DNA from: Pontederia crassipes
Taxonomy: Eukaryota > Streptophyta > Magnoliopsida > Commelinales > Pontederiaceae
Length of the DNA: 64,000 bases
Direction: 5' to 3'
NCBI GenBank assembly: GCA_030549335.1
Contig: CM060188.1
Location: 1,860,001 to 1,924,000, forward strand
Part shown: positions 53,441-64,000 of the stretch, piece after piece
Numbering within the stretch: the stretch's first letter is position 1
How the letters are laid out: each line of letters starts with the position of its first letter
Position numbers and translations under genes: made by a program
Notes under the pieces: generated by a model
Told to the model about the DNA's origin: nothing
The model's database searches: none
Seen by the model: the letters and a program-made list of their open reading frames with translations, nothing else

Positions 53441-55195
53441 ACGTAATAATGTATGCGTACAACGATACTGCTTGTAAAAGATTTAATCTCTTCCAGACAT
53501 TTCCAGAAGAACAAATAATACACTGCTAGAGATGAGTATCAAACGGGACCACTACTTTCCTTTTGTTTTGTTAAGAAAAGATGGAAGAATCAGCAGATGA
53601 GTTCTCATTTTGGGAGTGGAAGTTCACTTTCTGAAGTTTGCTCTTTCTTTTTGGTGATTGACTGACCTTTTATGGGTTATTCATGTTAGACAATGGATAA
53701 AATCGTATGTCTTAAACTCAATCGAATGATCTCGATCAAAAGTTTTGATTAATCGACTAGATCGTACGATAATGATTGAATAAATTTAGAGTGCTGATAT
53801 TATAATGTATATATGATAATAGGTTTAATGGAGAGTCATAATTGTCTTACCCCTCATTGTAACTCACTATCCTCTATCATGAATATGAATGAGAAGATAA
53901 TGAGAAAAGAAAAGTTATAAAATTCTTTTTCTCATTATTTATATAATAATTTATTAATGATGATGAAAGGTTTAACTCTCTCTTTCCTATTTTTCCTCTC
54001 AATTTCTCATCTTCTTCTTCACAATGATTGTGATGCTAGATGTATATGCAAATCTTCTTGATGTTTTGACATAACATTAGAGGAATTCTCGTTGTGATCC
54101 TCTCCGGCGAACTTTATCTTCGTTAAATAGCGTTTACGAAATAACGGAACGGATCCTTACTAATATTACTATAATCTTTATTTCATATTATCTTTCAATC
54201 CAAACAGCAGAAAATGCAGAATTCATTCCTCGACCTGAAACATTTTCATTACTGATTTATTCATCAGTTAAGTGTGAAGACCTCATTTTATCTCTGTCTG
54301 CAATGTTGTGTTCACAATGGCACAAATTATTATTTGGTTGCACCTTATCTTATGCGATTCAACAGATAATAGAGCAAAAAAAAAAAAAAAATCCATGCTT
54401 TGTACTTCATGTCTTGGAAAATGTAGTCTGATGATGTCCATCTTTCAAGTCTTTTATTTCTTCCATCTTCCCAAACAGGTTGCACAATGCTTGTGGAGCT
54501 TGAGAGATCGATTGCTGTGATGATTTGAACTTGCATTCCATGTTTCGCTCCAGCTAAGTTTTTGCTTAAAATAAATTTGAGTATTCTGATTGATATCCTT
54601 TTCGGCCAGGTTGCAGAGCCTTTCAGAGCAATGGTTATGGGGGGCTCCCTTGGAAGATGCTCGACATCTTGCTCAGAGATATGACAGGCTGCGCCAAGAG
54701 CAGAAGCGCAGATAGTTCTGATATAGTGTCTGCACTTTGATTCTGTTGAAAGTTCCTAAAACTTGTCTAGCATCATTTCTGAGGAACTTGTTAGATAGAC
54801 CATGGCTTTACTGAAAAAGTATATGCTACACAGTTTAGAAGTTTACTATTGATCTTTTTGTCATATCCTCAATCAAAATTAAAAGCTGCTGACTTGGTAT
54901 GATCAAACATCAAATGAGGAAGTTGTACAACAATTTGGAGGCATCGTGGATGTTAAATAATTATCACTGCCGTGGCCTGAAAGAGCTTCTTATGATCAAA
55001 GAATGCGTTTGTTAATATACCAGCAAATGACTCGACATCATTTCCTCATACCCTGAAAGGAAACGGCTAAATTTTTCTACAGATCTTGATTGAATTCTGT
55101 TGGGTTGACATTCTAATTCCAAGATGACAAATTATCACCGAATGTACAGTTTGATGTTCTATATAACATGGAGATTTACCAATATCCACCTTTAA
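53441..55195 (+). pseudogene. Degenerate SH3P copy (intron 1, intron 4, exon 5, intron 5 remnants)
   Basis: 53,441-53,505 matches intron 1 near 36,985-37,050 and is joined to intron-4 sequence (38,573 onward), deleting exons 2-4. Exon 5 at about 54,610-54,714 is clear (GTTGCAGAGCC, GAAGATGCTCGACATC, TATGACAGGCTGCGCC) but has an extra G in ATGGGGGGCTCCC, a lost A in CCAAGAGCAG, and the donor GT changed to AT. Intron 5 similarity continues to about 55,195. A solo LTR lies inside. Confidence 0.85.
53684..54197. mobile_element. Probable solo LTR in SH3P pseudo-intron
   Basis: 514 bp absent from the intact gene at about 38,776. Begins TGTTAGACAATGG, ends TCTTTCA, flanked by ATTCA (53,679-53,683) and ATCCA (54,198-54,202), a 4/5 match to a 5-bp target duplication of the parental ATCCA. 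Confidence 0.6.
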
Positions 55196-56372
55196 ATTGC
55201 ACAGGGCTTCATCTTGGCCGTCCAAATAGATCTAATGGTCATTATCGAGTTAGAATGAATTGATTGCAACAGATTAAAAAAAAAGTTCAAGCTCTATAGA
55301 GGAATTTCCCCTAGTAGAGTCCATAATTTTCAAATGTTTAGGAATGCTTGTATCCATATGCAAGTTGGCTACAGAGCCAAATGGAGTTGGCACTAGGGAC
55401 GAGAGTGGTGGAGTGGAGTCAGTGAGCGAGAGGAACACAACTGCTGCAAACACTGTCGTGAGGTTTGGTTGATTAGGTTACAAGTTAGGTCGATAATGGA
55501 TAATTAATTATCGCAAAGATTTTACATTTACGAGGTTAGAAAGAGAACGAGCTCAACAAAGAAAAGTAACTCCAATTGTTTAATCCAAATTATCATGTCA
55601 AAAGTCAGAAACTTTTAATCCTAAATATAAAGACAATCCACAGTCTACTGTAGGCCGTAACATGCCAACAAAGAGAGAGACAGTCTTTGTGAAGTCTTCG
55701 CACATTCCAACAAAGTACTCTAAGGAGCAGAGAGAGAGAGGGGGGGGGGGGGGGGGGGGGGGGGGGAGAGAGACAGCAACGCAAATGCATGACCTGTAAT
55801 CAGAATGTAGCTTAAAAACAAGACTGGACACCAAGGAGGGGTCCTACAAAGGAGAAAACAAAGAGCCAATTCCATTTCAACTCCTCCTTTCACGCTAATC
55901 ATCTACATTAATACATCAAAGAAGAAAACGCATTACAAAGAAAAATAGTAAGACTCTACTGCAAACAAGAACATGTCCATCATGCACCTACTATTTGATT
56001 CTCTCCATTTAACACATCTACTTCTATTTCCACATCTTCCTATCAATTCCTTTCCGATAATTAATTCCAAAACTTGCAATTGCTCTAAAAGCTTTGCCTA
56101 ATTCCCTTCTTCTTCTTGTTCTTCTTCTTCTTCTATCTCCATCTCTCTCCAACCATATTAAAGTATAACTAACAGAATTGGAAGGATTCACTACCTAATG
56201 ACCCAACAGCAGGAGGGCAATGGCCATTGAAGGCAAAGCGCCAAAACTCCGGAAAGCTAAGTGAACAGGAAGCTAAGAAGTAAGAAACCTCACTGGATGC
56301 TTTTGAGACGCGCACAAACTAATTTCTAAAGAGACAGATTGAACCGGACCGACCGACGTGCCTTAACCAGAC
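55196..56372. other. Spacer with poly-G tract; GATA gene 3' flank
   Basis: No supported gene. Frames around 55,600-55,900 are caused by the G/GA tract. The stretch before 56,373 is probable GATA 3' UTR. Confidence 0.5.
55741..55766 (+). repeat. 26-base poly-G tract flanked by GA repeats
   Basis: Uninterrupted run of 26 G between AGAGAGAGAG and AGAGAGAC. Capable of quadruplex formation; length may be affected by sequencing. Confidence 0.85.
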
Positions 56373-57838
56373 TCAGCAAGTGGGGACCGGCTGGAGGAGC
56401 TCGGCCTCCTTTTGCCGGCGGAGCTCCAGCACCTTCCGGTGGCTGCTGGAGTGGATGCTCTCAACGTACGTGGGGCTGCACGCCGGTCGATACTCGGGGA
56501 GGAGGCGACCGGACTTGTACCGGACGCCGCAGGCGTTGCAGAGGGTCTTGGCGCCGAGCGGCCCGGCGCGCCACTGGGGAGTCTTCTGGGCGCCGCAGTG
56601 GCTGCACCGCCTCTCGCTGTGTAGAGCTGCGGAGCCGGAGGCGCCCGTGGCAGCTGGCCGCTGCTTGGGCTTCCGGCCACGCTTCTTCGGTACACTTGTC
56701 TTCATCAACGGAGAAAAGTGGGTTTCGTAAAGGAGGAAGCTTTCGTCGCCGATGGCGGAAGACGGATGGTAGATGAGGTAGGGAGAGAGGGAGGAAGATG
56801 AAGACGAAGAGGATGAGACGCTGGTAGTGGTGGACGAGAAGTCTCTAAATGGAAGGGACGTCAACCAGCCGCCGGCGTTGGCTCGGGAGCGCCTGCTACG
56901 CTTGGCCTTGGGCGGTACAGGGGCCTCCGTGGAGACAGAGCACATGGCCTTGTTCTGAGCCGGCAAAGGCAACGGTGCATCGGCTGGAAACTCAGAGATG
57001 GAGTCGTCCATGATTAAGGAAACCCACTCCAATTCCTCTGCGTCATGCGCCTGGTGAAATCGCAAAATAAAAAAGGATTTCTTTTAAGACCTTTGACATA
57101 AAAATCGAATATTTAGCTTTATGTTTGCACTGTTTAGGATGGCAAGAAGAAGACACACCGGAAGGCTCATTTCCGACAACGGTTGTGACCCTTCGTAGGA
57201 GAGGGCCGAAGAGGAGGGAGGAGAAGAGGAAGCGGTGTTGACGTTGCAACAGTCTTCCGCCGTTTCCATTTTCTCCATTTCATGGTCACCGGCTCCAGCT
57301 TCCTGCTCTTCCTCGTTCCCGTCCCTTTCCTTCTCGTTTTCTCCGAACTCCCCAAGGTTGAGGAGCTCGTCCACGAAGCCCTCGCCGAGAAGACTCCCCT
57401 TCTCCACCACCAAGGCCAACTCCTCCTGGTTGTGCTGCGGCGGCGGCCGCGGGTAGCTCGCTGTCTCCGTTCTCAAACTACTCTTCAAAGCTTCCATTCC
57501 TGGCTCCTTCTCAGCCTGCGAACACCACCCAAAAAACAGAACCCTCTTAAAACCCCCAAACAGCAGAGCACAGAGGAGGCACAGGGCAAAGAGGAAGGCA
57601 AGACTCCATATTTATCCTTTTCTCTTTCCCTCTCCCCTCCAAAGACTCCATCTTTTCTGTGCGCGTTCGTTACCTGAGAGCAGCGGCGGAGGTGCGACAG
57701 AGGCGAGGGTGGCGCAGCCGCGGCGTGGTGCACACCGGGGAGAGGGTAACCAGAGAAGGAGGAAGAGGACGTAAGAGGAGAAGGGTTGAAGAAGAGGGTA
57801 AAGGGAGGAGGAGGAGCCATGAGCATTTGGTTGTACAT
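56373..57838 (-). CDS. GATA zinc-finger transcription factor (subfamily A, GATA5/12-like)
   Basis: Three phase-0 exons on the minus strand: 57838-57674 (55 codons), 57515-57159 (119) and 57050-56373 (225 plus stop), 399 aa. One GATA finger at about residues 323-347: C-SH-C, 18 residues, C-NA-C, followed by [15 protein letters not shown], the plant subfamily A signature. Before it lies a basic RGRKPK cluster; elsewhere acidic, Ser-rich and Pro-rich low-complexity activation-type regions. Exon 2 contains [11 protein letters not shown] (ATG 57,497), the usual family start. I extend to an upstream in-frame exon ([12 protein letters not shown]) because splice sites and phase fit; if the short start is used the protein is 338 aa and exon 1 is 5' UTR. 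Known members regulate light-responsive and cell-elongation genes in the nucleus; the target here is unknown. Exons are GC-rich, like the BBX gene. Confidence 0.88.
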
Positions 57839-59964
57839 TGAATGGCTGCCAAATTCCCGTGAGCGTGTGACAAATGCACAAATCCGCTCCCTCCTACATT
57901 TTTACTACTCCACCCCTGTCCATTTCCCTATTCCCTTCATTTTATTTTTCTTACGTTTACTTAACTTATTAATATACTTACAAACACCTTCCACTTTATA
58001 AGCATATTGAGCATATCTTAATGGTTAATTTATATATTAATGATTAATATAATTAATATTTTTAAATTATGATATTTAATCACTTTTGATCAGATTTATT
58101 AATAAGTGAATTAACGATTGAGATACACTCAACATTCCTATAAAATAAAAAATATTTTATAAATACATTAATCCATATATATATATATAACTGATTTTAT
58201 TCATGTTTGGAGGTGGGTATATAATTTTAATTCGAAGTTGCCAAAACACCTGAAAAGGAATTAAAAGGGTGGCGGCCTTGTAATTGTTTGTTCGAATTGA
58301 GGGTCATTTGATTTCACAACAAAAGAAATAGAAAAAAAAAAAGAGTGAGCACATGTTTTCCTCCTTTGGATTCTTCTTTCTCTTTCTTTCTTTTGTTTTT
58401 TTTTTCCTTCCTTGAAGCAATCAAAAACGCAAACGGAAAGAAAGGAAACGGCCACCAGCTTTCCGTTTTCTTCATCATCAACATCATAATAAAAGTATAA
58501 AACCGTATGTTTATTATTATTATATTAGTTCCTAATTCTAGATATTGAAGGTTTCAAGTTCGTCTATTTATTTTCAAATGATATCAAAATGAAAATATAA
58601 ACATCCACGTAACGTTCACTTCACCTAAGAGTCAATCCCAATATGGACTTGGGCCAACTTATTTAGTTTTAAAATATATCTTTTCTACCGTCATACATTG
58701 TTTTAAACTAATCTATTGTAGTATTATGCAAATAAAAATTTTCTACCTATGAAAGTCTTCTTAAACTTTTTCATTCAGTTTTATCCGAAGTTTTGTTAAC
58801 TTACTTTTTTATTATTTAAAAAATATCAATTACTCTTATTCTTTTATTATTAAAAGTTATCATTAGCATAAACTATTATTATTAAATCACTCTTTTACAC
58901 GTATTAATTCTTTATTTCTAATATAGTTTTATCGTAGCTATAATGATACCTCATAATTATTTAAAAAAACTTAGCACATTTTTTTATAAACTTTAACTTA
59001 AGTATCAAATTCAATAAATTCAGAAAGTTAAATTTAAATTTATATGTGAAACATAAATATATTTTACAGGAGGGAAGATATAAGGTGCGATAGCGGGGCA
59101 TAATTGGCATTATCTAAGTATTAGTTGCCTTTTTTTTTACTTTCTATCATCGTTAAAAAGGCGGAATTATGGAAAATAATAAAAAACTCCAAACAAATCT
59201 TAGGCATTGGCAAAATTGCGTTGAACCCCCTCGGCAGGGCAAAAGAAGAAAATAATAATAACCGAGTCAAAAGCGTGGGGTGCGACGTGACGACCGGACC
59301 CGGGTCGCTTTCGTGCTCGGCGGCTGGAAGGAAGGTGTCAAGTGCGTGACGGTGATCTGGTTTTGGGGACGCGCCATCTGGACTTTCGGTGCAATTTTTG
59401 CGTACTGATTTGAAATTTAAGTGGGTATGTTGTTTTTTTTATTATTCTCACCATTTCGAGGTGACAGGTGTGCATTAGTCATTGCTTCAATTTAATTATT
59501 GCTATAACGATATTTTATCAATATTTTCATAATAGGATGAGACTCGTTTGTCGATCGTGATTATTAATAATATTATTTATAATATTTTAAAAATACGGTA
59601 AAAGTTATATAATATAATATAATATATAAATATTATACTAATAATTTATTAAATAATAAAAATATTTATGTAATATATTTTTTATTTATTAAAAGTTTTA
59701 ATAATGATATTGTTATCGTGGAAATATTAACATGTTATTATTGATTTTTTATTTATTATTTAATGATGATAGATGTTATATCTCTATAAGAATCATGCCG
59801 ATTCGGATTAGCCACGCCGATTAGCCACCACAATTAGCGTCACAAAAAAGTCGACGCTACGCCGACGGAACAACAAAACCGTAGAGTCGAAAATGGAGAA
59901 GCTAGTTTGCTCAAATTTGCCATGCATTAGCATAGCTTCGGCATTAATTTCGACGCCCTGGCGC
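57839..59964. other. GATA upstream region and AT-rich spacer
   Basis: The first few hundred bases would hold the GATA promoter. Further on, AT-rich DNA without a supported gene; a GC-richer patch at about 59,215-59,350 has no recognised product. Motifs like GCGTC/GACGC begin at about 59,820. Confidence 0.45.
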
Positions 59965-60163
59965 CACTACAGGAACACTGAATATGCACGCACAAACAGA
60001 ATAATAACGCGCGCTAAAATATAGCATCTTAGCGTCGACAATGGGCGGCACTCCCTTGAAGCTCTTTGCTGCATACTTGTGACGCTATGTAGACGCTAGG
60101 GAAACGATAAATTTTGGCAGCTTTAATGCGACTCTACTGAAACGCCAAATGATCACTACACAC

Positions 60164-60257
<94 letters not shown>

Positions 60258-60302
60258 TTGAGATATATATTTGTTATTATAAAAAAAGTATATATACACG
60301 TA
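59965..60302 (+). mobile_element. CACTA-type left terminus
   Basis: CACTACAGGAACACTG at 59,965 followed by repeated TTAGCGTCG/GACGCTA motifs. Similar motifs (GCGACGCTAATTA, GACGCTGATG) resume at about 62,120-63,200, beyond the next element, suggesting one older CACTA interrupted by a younger one. Contains an ATA microsatellite at 60,166-60,257. Confidence 0.5.
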
Positions 60303-61811
60303 CACTACAAGAAATATGAAATTACATACGGTTTTGTCTGTCTATAATTTTCCGAAAACCGTCGAAAATGACGATTTTCGACGAAATTGATTCGCCCGAA
60401 AAATTGTAGTCGCAAATCAATTTTCGACGGTTGGAAAAAAATGTCAGAAATTTCGACGAAAGTCCGACGGTCACGATCGCCGATATTTGTGACGGTCGAC
60501 GAAACCGTCGAAACTTCGACGGTCATGACAGCTGATATTTGTGACGGTCGACCAAACGATCGAAATTTCGACAGTCATGACCCATAAATTTCGGCGGTAG
60601 CAACCACAAAAAATTTCTGCTGTCGTCGTGGGACCGCCGAAACTTTCAACGGTCAAAATCCTCTCAAATAATTTTTATAATATAAAAAAATTAGCCAGCC
60701 GCCAGCGGTCGAGGTCGAATCCGGCCGCGGGAGGTCGGATCCATCCGCCCGCGGGCGATCCGACTGCTCGCGGTTGGATCCGACTGCCAGGCGATCGATC
60801 CGGCCACCAGTGGCTGGATTCGGCTGCCTGGCGATTCGAGCGAGAGAGAGAGAGAGAAGGGGAGAGGGACGTCGGCGGGAGAGGATCGCCGACGGTCGAC
60901 GCTTGACGTCCGGTCGAAAGGCTCGCAGCAAGGAGAGGAAGAGGGAGAGGGAGAGAGAGAGAGGAGAGGGGGAAAGAAATAAAGAGGAGAGGAGAGAGAG
61001 GGAGAGGGATTGGGTATATATATATTATATATATCTATATATATTATATATAGGTGAAAAAATGAGAAAATGGGAAAACGAAAAAAAAGCGGGATAATAA
61101 AATTTTAATTACCGACGGCTCTGACCGTCGGAAAAGTAAATATTAATTATTTTTAAAGCGGAATAATAAAATTTTAATTACCGACGGCTCTGACCGACGG
61201 TTGTGACTGTCAAAAATTATTTAATTATAAAAATAAAATACTATATTTAGTTATATATAATATTTATTTTTTTATTTTACCAATGGTTTAAACTATCGCT
61301 AATTATTACTGACGGTCGGAACCGTATGAAATTGTGATGGTTTGGACTGTCACTAATTATATTAATGAAATAATTCTCATATTATATTATTATACATTTA
61401 TCGACGGTTACGACCGTCGAAAATTATGGCGGATAGATATCCGTCGGAAATTGACATATTTAATCATCAAAAAATAAAATAATAATATAATAAATTACAT
61501 AATTTATTATTTTCATTTCCGATAGTTAATGAAAAATAAAATAATAATATAACAAATTACATAATTTATTATTTTCATTTTCGACGATTGTAACCATCAG
61601 AAATTCCGTCGAAAATTACGACGGATGGATATCCGTCGAAAATATCGGCGTTCCTAATCATCAAAAAATAAAATAATAATATAACAAATTACATAATTTA
61701 TTTTTTTTATTTTCGACGGTTGTAACCGTCGAAAATATTTCCATCGCAAATGGCGACTGATTTCTATCCGTAAAAAATTGTCCGACGGAAAATGACAATT
61801 TTTTTGTAGTG
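60303..61811 (+). mobile_element. Non-autonomous CACTA transposon, 1,509 bp
   Basis: Left end CACTACAAGAAATATG; complement of the right end CACTACAAAAAAATTGTC. Both ends are packed with subterminal CGACGGT/ACCGTCG motifs (for example TTCGACGGTTGTAACCGTCG near 61,710), the transposase-binding type arrangement of CACTA elements. The GC-rich, GA-repeat interior (about 60,700-61,010) has frames without known domains, so it lacks transposase. Confidence 0.75.
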
Positions 61812-63240
61812 ATATACGTATAACATAAACTTCTATAACATATATATATAGTTCGTTTAATTAACCTAGTTTATCTAATTAGCATACCTACATATATATG
61901 CATATTACATATTTGAATTTGTATAACATAGTTCATCTAATTAATTAACAGACTTACATACATATACATATTACATATTACATATACATATATAAGCTTG
62001 TATCACATATTTATGAATCCTTTTGTTAAATCTTACAATTATCGGGATATGATTAAGTGATATATATTTTTCTTATTAGTTAAATTATAATAAATTTATA
62101 CATATGTAGGATTAAGGGAAGAATGTTAGTTTGACGAATAGCGATGTCATTTAGTGACACAGGGCCGATGCTAATTACACGCTCCTAGAGTCGAAACATC
62201 GACGACTATTGTCGTCATTATTGCGACGCTAATTACCTCCCATAGCCTCGCATTAGCATCAACCTCAACCGCTTGTGGCACTAAATGCTTTGGCATCGCA
62301 AAGGCTACAATGCTATCGTGCGTCTAAAGTGTCGATAACTTGCACGCGTCACTATTGAGACGCTGATGTGGCACAATTATTTTAATTGAATATTGATTAT
62401 TATCTTTTGAAGCGCTACATTAGTGTCTACTTTCACCTTCATTTGTGTCTTTCGCCGTCGAGTTTAAATAATAAATTGATTGAATGTTAATTATAATTGT
62501 ATTCATATATCTATATGAATACGAAAACATATATGTATATGGAGAGTGTGTGTGTGTGTGTAAATATGAAAACATATATATGACATAAATACATTGGTTA
62601 ATGTAACTAGTATATATATGTATAAACATAATTCATCTAACTAGATATACCTACATATGTTTACATATTAGATAAATCATTTTTTAAATCATACAATTAT
62701 GATAGAATTAATTAAAATATTGTAATTTGTCTTGGTATTTAAATAAGAAAATATATTAGAAATATTGTATCTATATATGTACATATACATATACATATAT
62801 ATATGTTTTTGTTTATATACATCAAAAAATACATTTATAATTAGTATAGGTAACATATATAGTTATATAAATTAACATAACCTATTTAAATATAGATCAA
62901 TATAGGTTTATATATAAATTTCTATTTAAATATATACGTGTGTGTACTTCTATTTATGTACATTCAATCAATTTATAGTTAATAACTAATAAGTTGGCGC
63001 CACCTAGTCTCAATCGTGACGCGACGAACTTGGCGACCCATTGACTTCACAATAATGTCGCACATGACACAATGCTAATTTTCATGTGGCGACACGTTAG
63101 TTTCAAATTATTGTCGCATTGTTTGAGTCGCTACGTGTGGTTGACCCGTGTGCTCGTCGAAGAACGAATCTTAACTCTCCTTTCTTTTAATTCGACGCTC
63201 TAAACCGTAGCGCGTTCACCACCCAACATCTCTTTCCTCT
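61812..63240 (+). mobile_element. Probable right part of the older CACTA-type element
   Basis: AT-rich with TA/CATATA runs, but two clusters (62,120-62,430 and 62,995-63,210) carry many GCGACG/GACGCTAA/TGTCGCA motifs like those after 59,965. No terminal TGTAGTG was found, so the end is not fixed. Confidence 0.35.
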
Positions 63241-64000
63241 TTCCCTCTTTTTAATCCGTGTGCTCGTTCCTTTTGTTTTCTTCCTCAAAGACGATTAGCG
63301 TCCGGCCACCACCGCTACCGGCTACGGCGGCTGCGTCGATGGTGATGGAACTCCGGCCCGTCGACCGCATGGTGGAGGGCCACGATAACTCAGCTAACCA
63401 ATTAGGGGGCGAAAGGCCCTTAACGTCGATCAGGCCCAACTAGCCCATGAAAAAAACTATCGCACATGTTTTCAAAAGAAAATCAATCTCCAATCTCCGA
63501 AAAATAATCGATTAATTATTATTGAGTTCGATTTTCATACATTTATGTGTCATTTTTTTTTAATTGTCTTGTATGAGATACATTAAAATAAAATAATAAT
63601 ATGGGCATCACCCAAGTCGTGAGATATATTTTCTCCATATCGATATTAACACCCAAAGGAATGTTCGTAAATATTAACCCCTATTTGCCCCCATAAAAGT
63701 AATATAAATAAATAAAAGTATTGTATTAACGCCAAATCTGAAGAAAGGAGACAGTGGACGACATGAGCTCAGTTGAGAAATTTTATAACAGTTTAAGAGA
63801 GGTAATTAACATTGAATTTTATAAAAGACTTTGTATAGAAAATAATCTTAAAAAACACGTCCATCACGTGCACTTAAATATTCCATTCTAATTTTATTTG
63901 TATCTAATTTTTGCAGTGGAGGGAGGTAATACTGCAAATAAACATCACAAATCTCGTCCACAGTTGTATGCAACTAGGGGTGGTATAAGAAAAATTCGAC
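63241..64000. other. Terminal stretch, no gene recognised
   Basis: A GC-richer patch at 63,295-63,440 gives a 61-codon frame (MCSFLLFSSSKTISVRPPPL) that resembles nothing I recognise. The remainder is AT-rich. Confidence 0.35.

Noticed and set aside
56339-56776. 145-codon plus-strand frame
   Set aside because: Antisense shadow of the GATA last exon, caused by high GC.
63258-63443. 61-codon frame
   Set aside because: Short, unrecognised, and overlapped by an equally open antisense frame.

Overview
This is a stretch of a plant nuclear genome. Genes have many short GT-AG introns, intergenic DNA is AT-rich and full of transposons and microsatellites, and the gene families are plant-specific (KIN-7 kinesin with a C-terminal RING, BBX, GATA, SH3P, PIRL-type LRR). 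Two genes (BBX and GATA) are strongly GC-rich in their exons while the SH3P and kinesin genes are AT-rich. That bimodal base composition is typical of monocots, so a monocot is my best guess; the species cannot be read from the window.

Layout. 1-2.15 kb: the 3' end of a KIN-7 kinesin gene (+). 4.2-5.3 kb: a complete double B-box transcription factor (-) with a TATA box and a 35-unit GA/CT tract just upstream. 5.3-9.7 kb: gene-free, with a 93-unit CT repeat and an RTE-LINE insertion. 9.76-12.7 kb: a decayed CACTA transposon, abutted by the 1.05-kb LTR and gag remnant of a Gypsy element (-) to about 14.95 kb. 15-27 kb: gene-free DNA dominated by a multi-kilobase non-coding tandem duplication, with a MULE-like element between the two main copies. 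27.4-33.6 kb: a G-rich minisatellite, a truncated Gypsy element (-) with recognisable primer-binding site, and a 0.74-kb foldback element.

36.4-55.2 kb is the most informative part. An intact SH3P gene (BAR-like plus SH3; 10 exons, 371 aa) is followed by a rearranged array of tandem copies of an SH3P+LRR gene pair. Deletions between neighbours produced two LRR genes whose last exon runs into a piece of an SH3P SH3 exon, a third LRR fragment, and scattered SH3P exon and intron debris. Into the first chimera has gone a head-to-head inverted pair of Gypsy-like gag fragments (arms about 0.97 kb, spacer about 66 bp). If transcribed from the LRR promoter it would fold into a long hairpin RNA.

56.4-57.8 kb: a complete GATA zinc-finger transcription factor (-, 3 exons). 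58-64 kb: AT-rich DNA with CACTA-type elements, including a 1.5-kb non-autonomous copy bounded by matching termini at 60,303-61,811.

Four intact or near-intact genes are supported (kinesin 3' part, BBX, SH3P, GATA), plus one LRR gene with open exons but a damaged 3' end. They do not form a pathway; this is ordinary gene spacing in a repeat-rich plant chromosome. No rRNA, tRNA or CRISPR was recognised.
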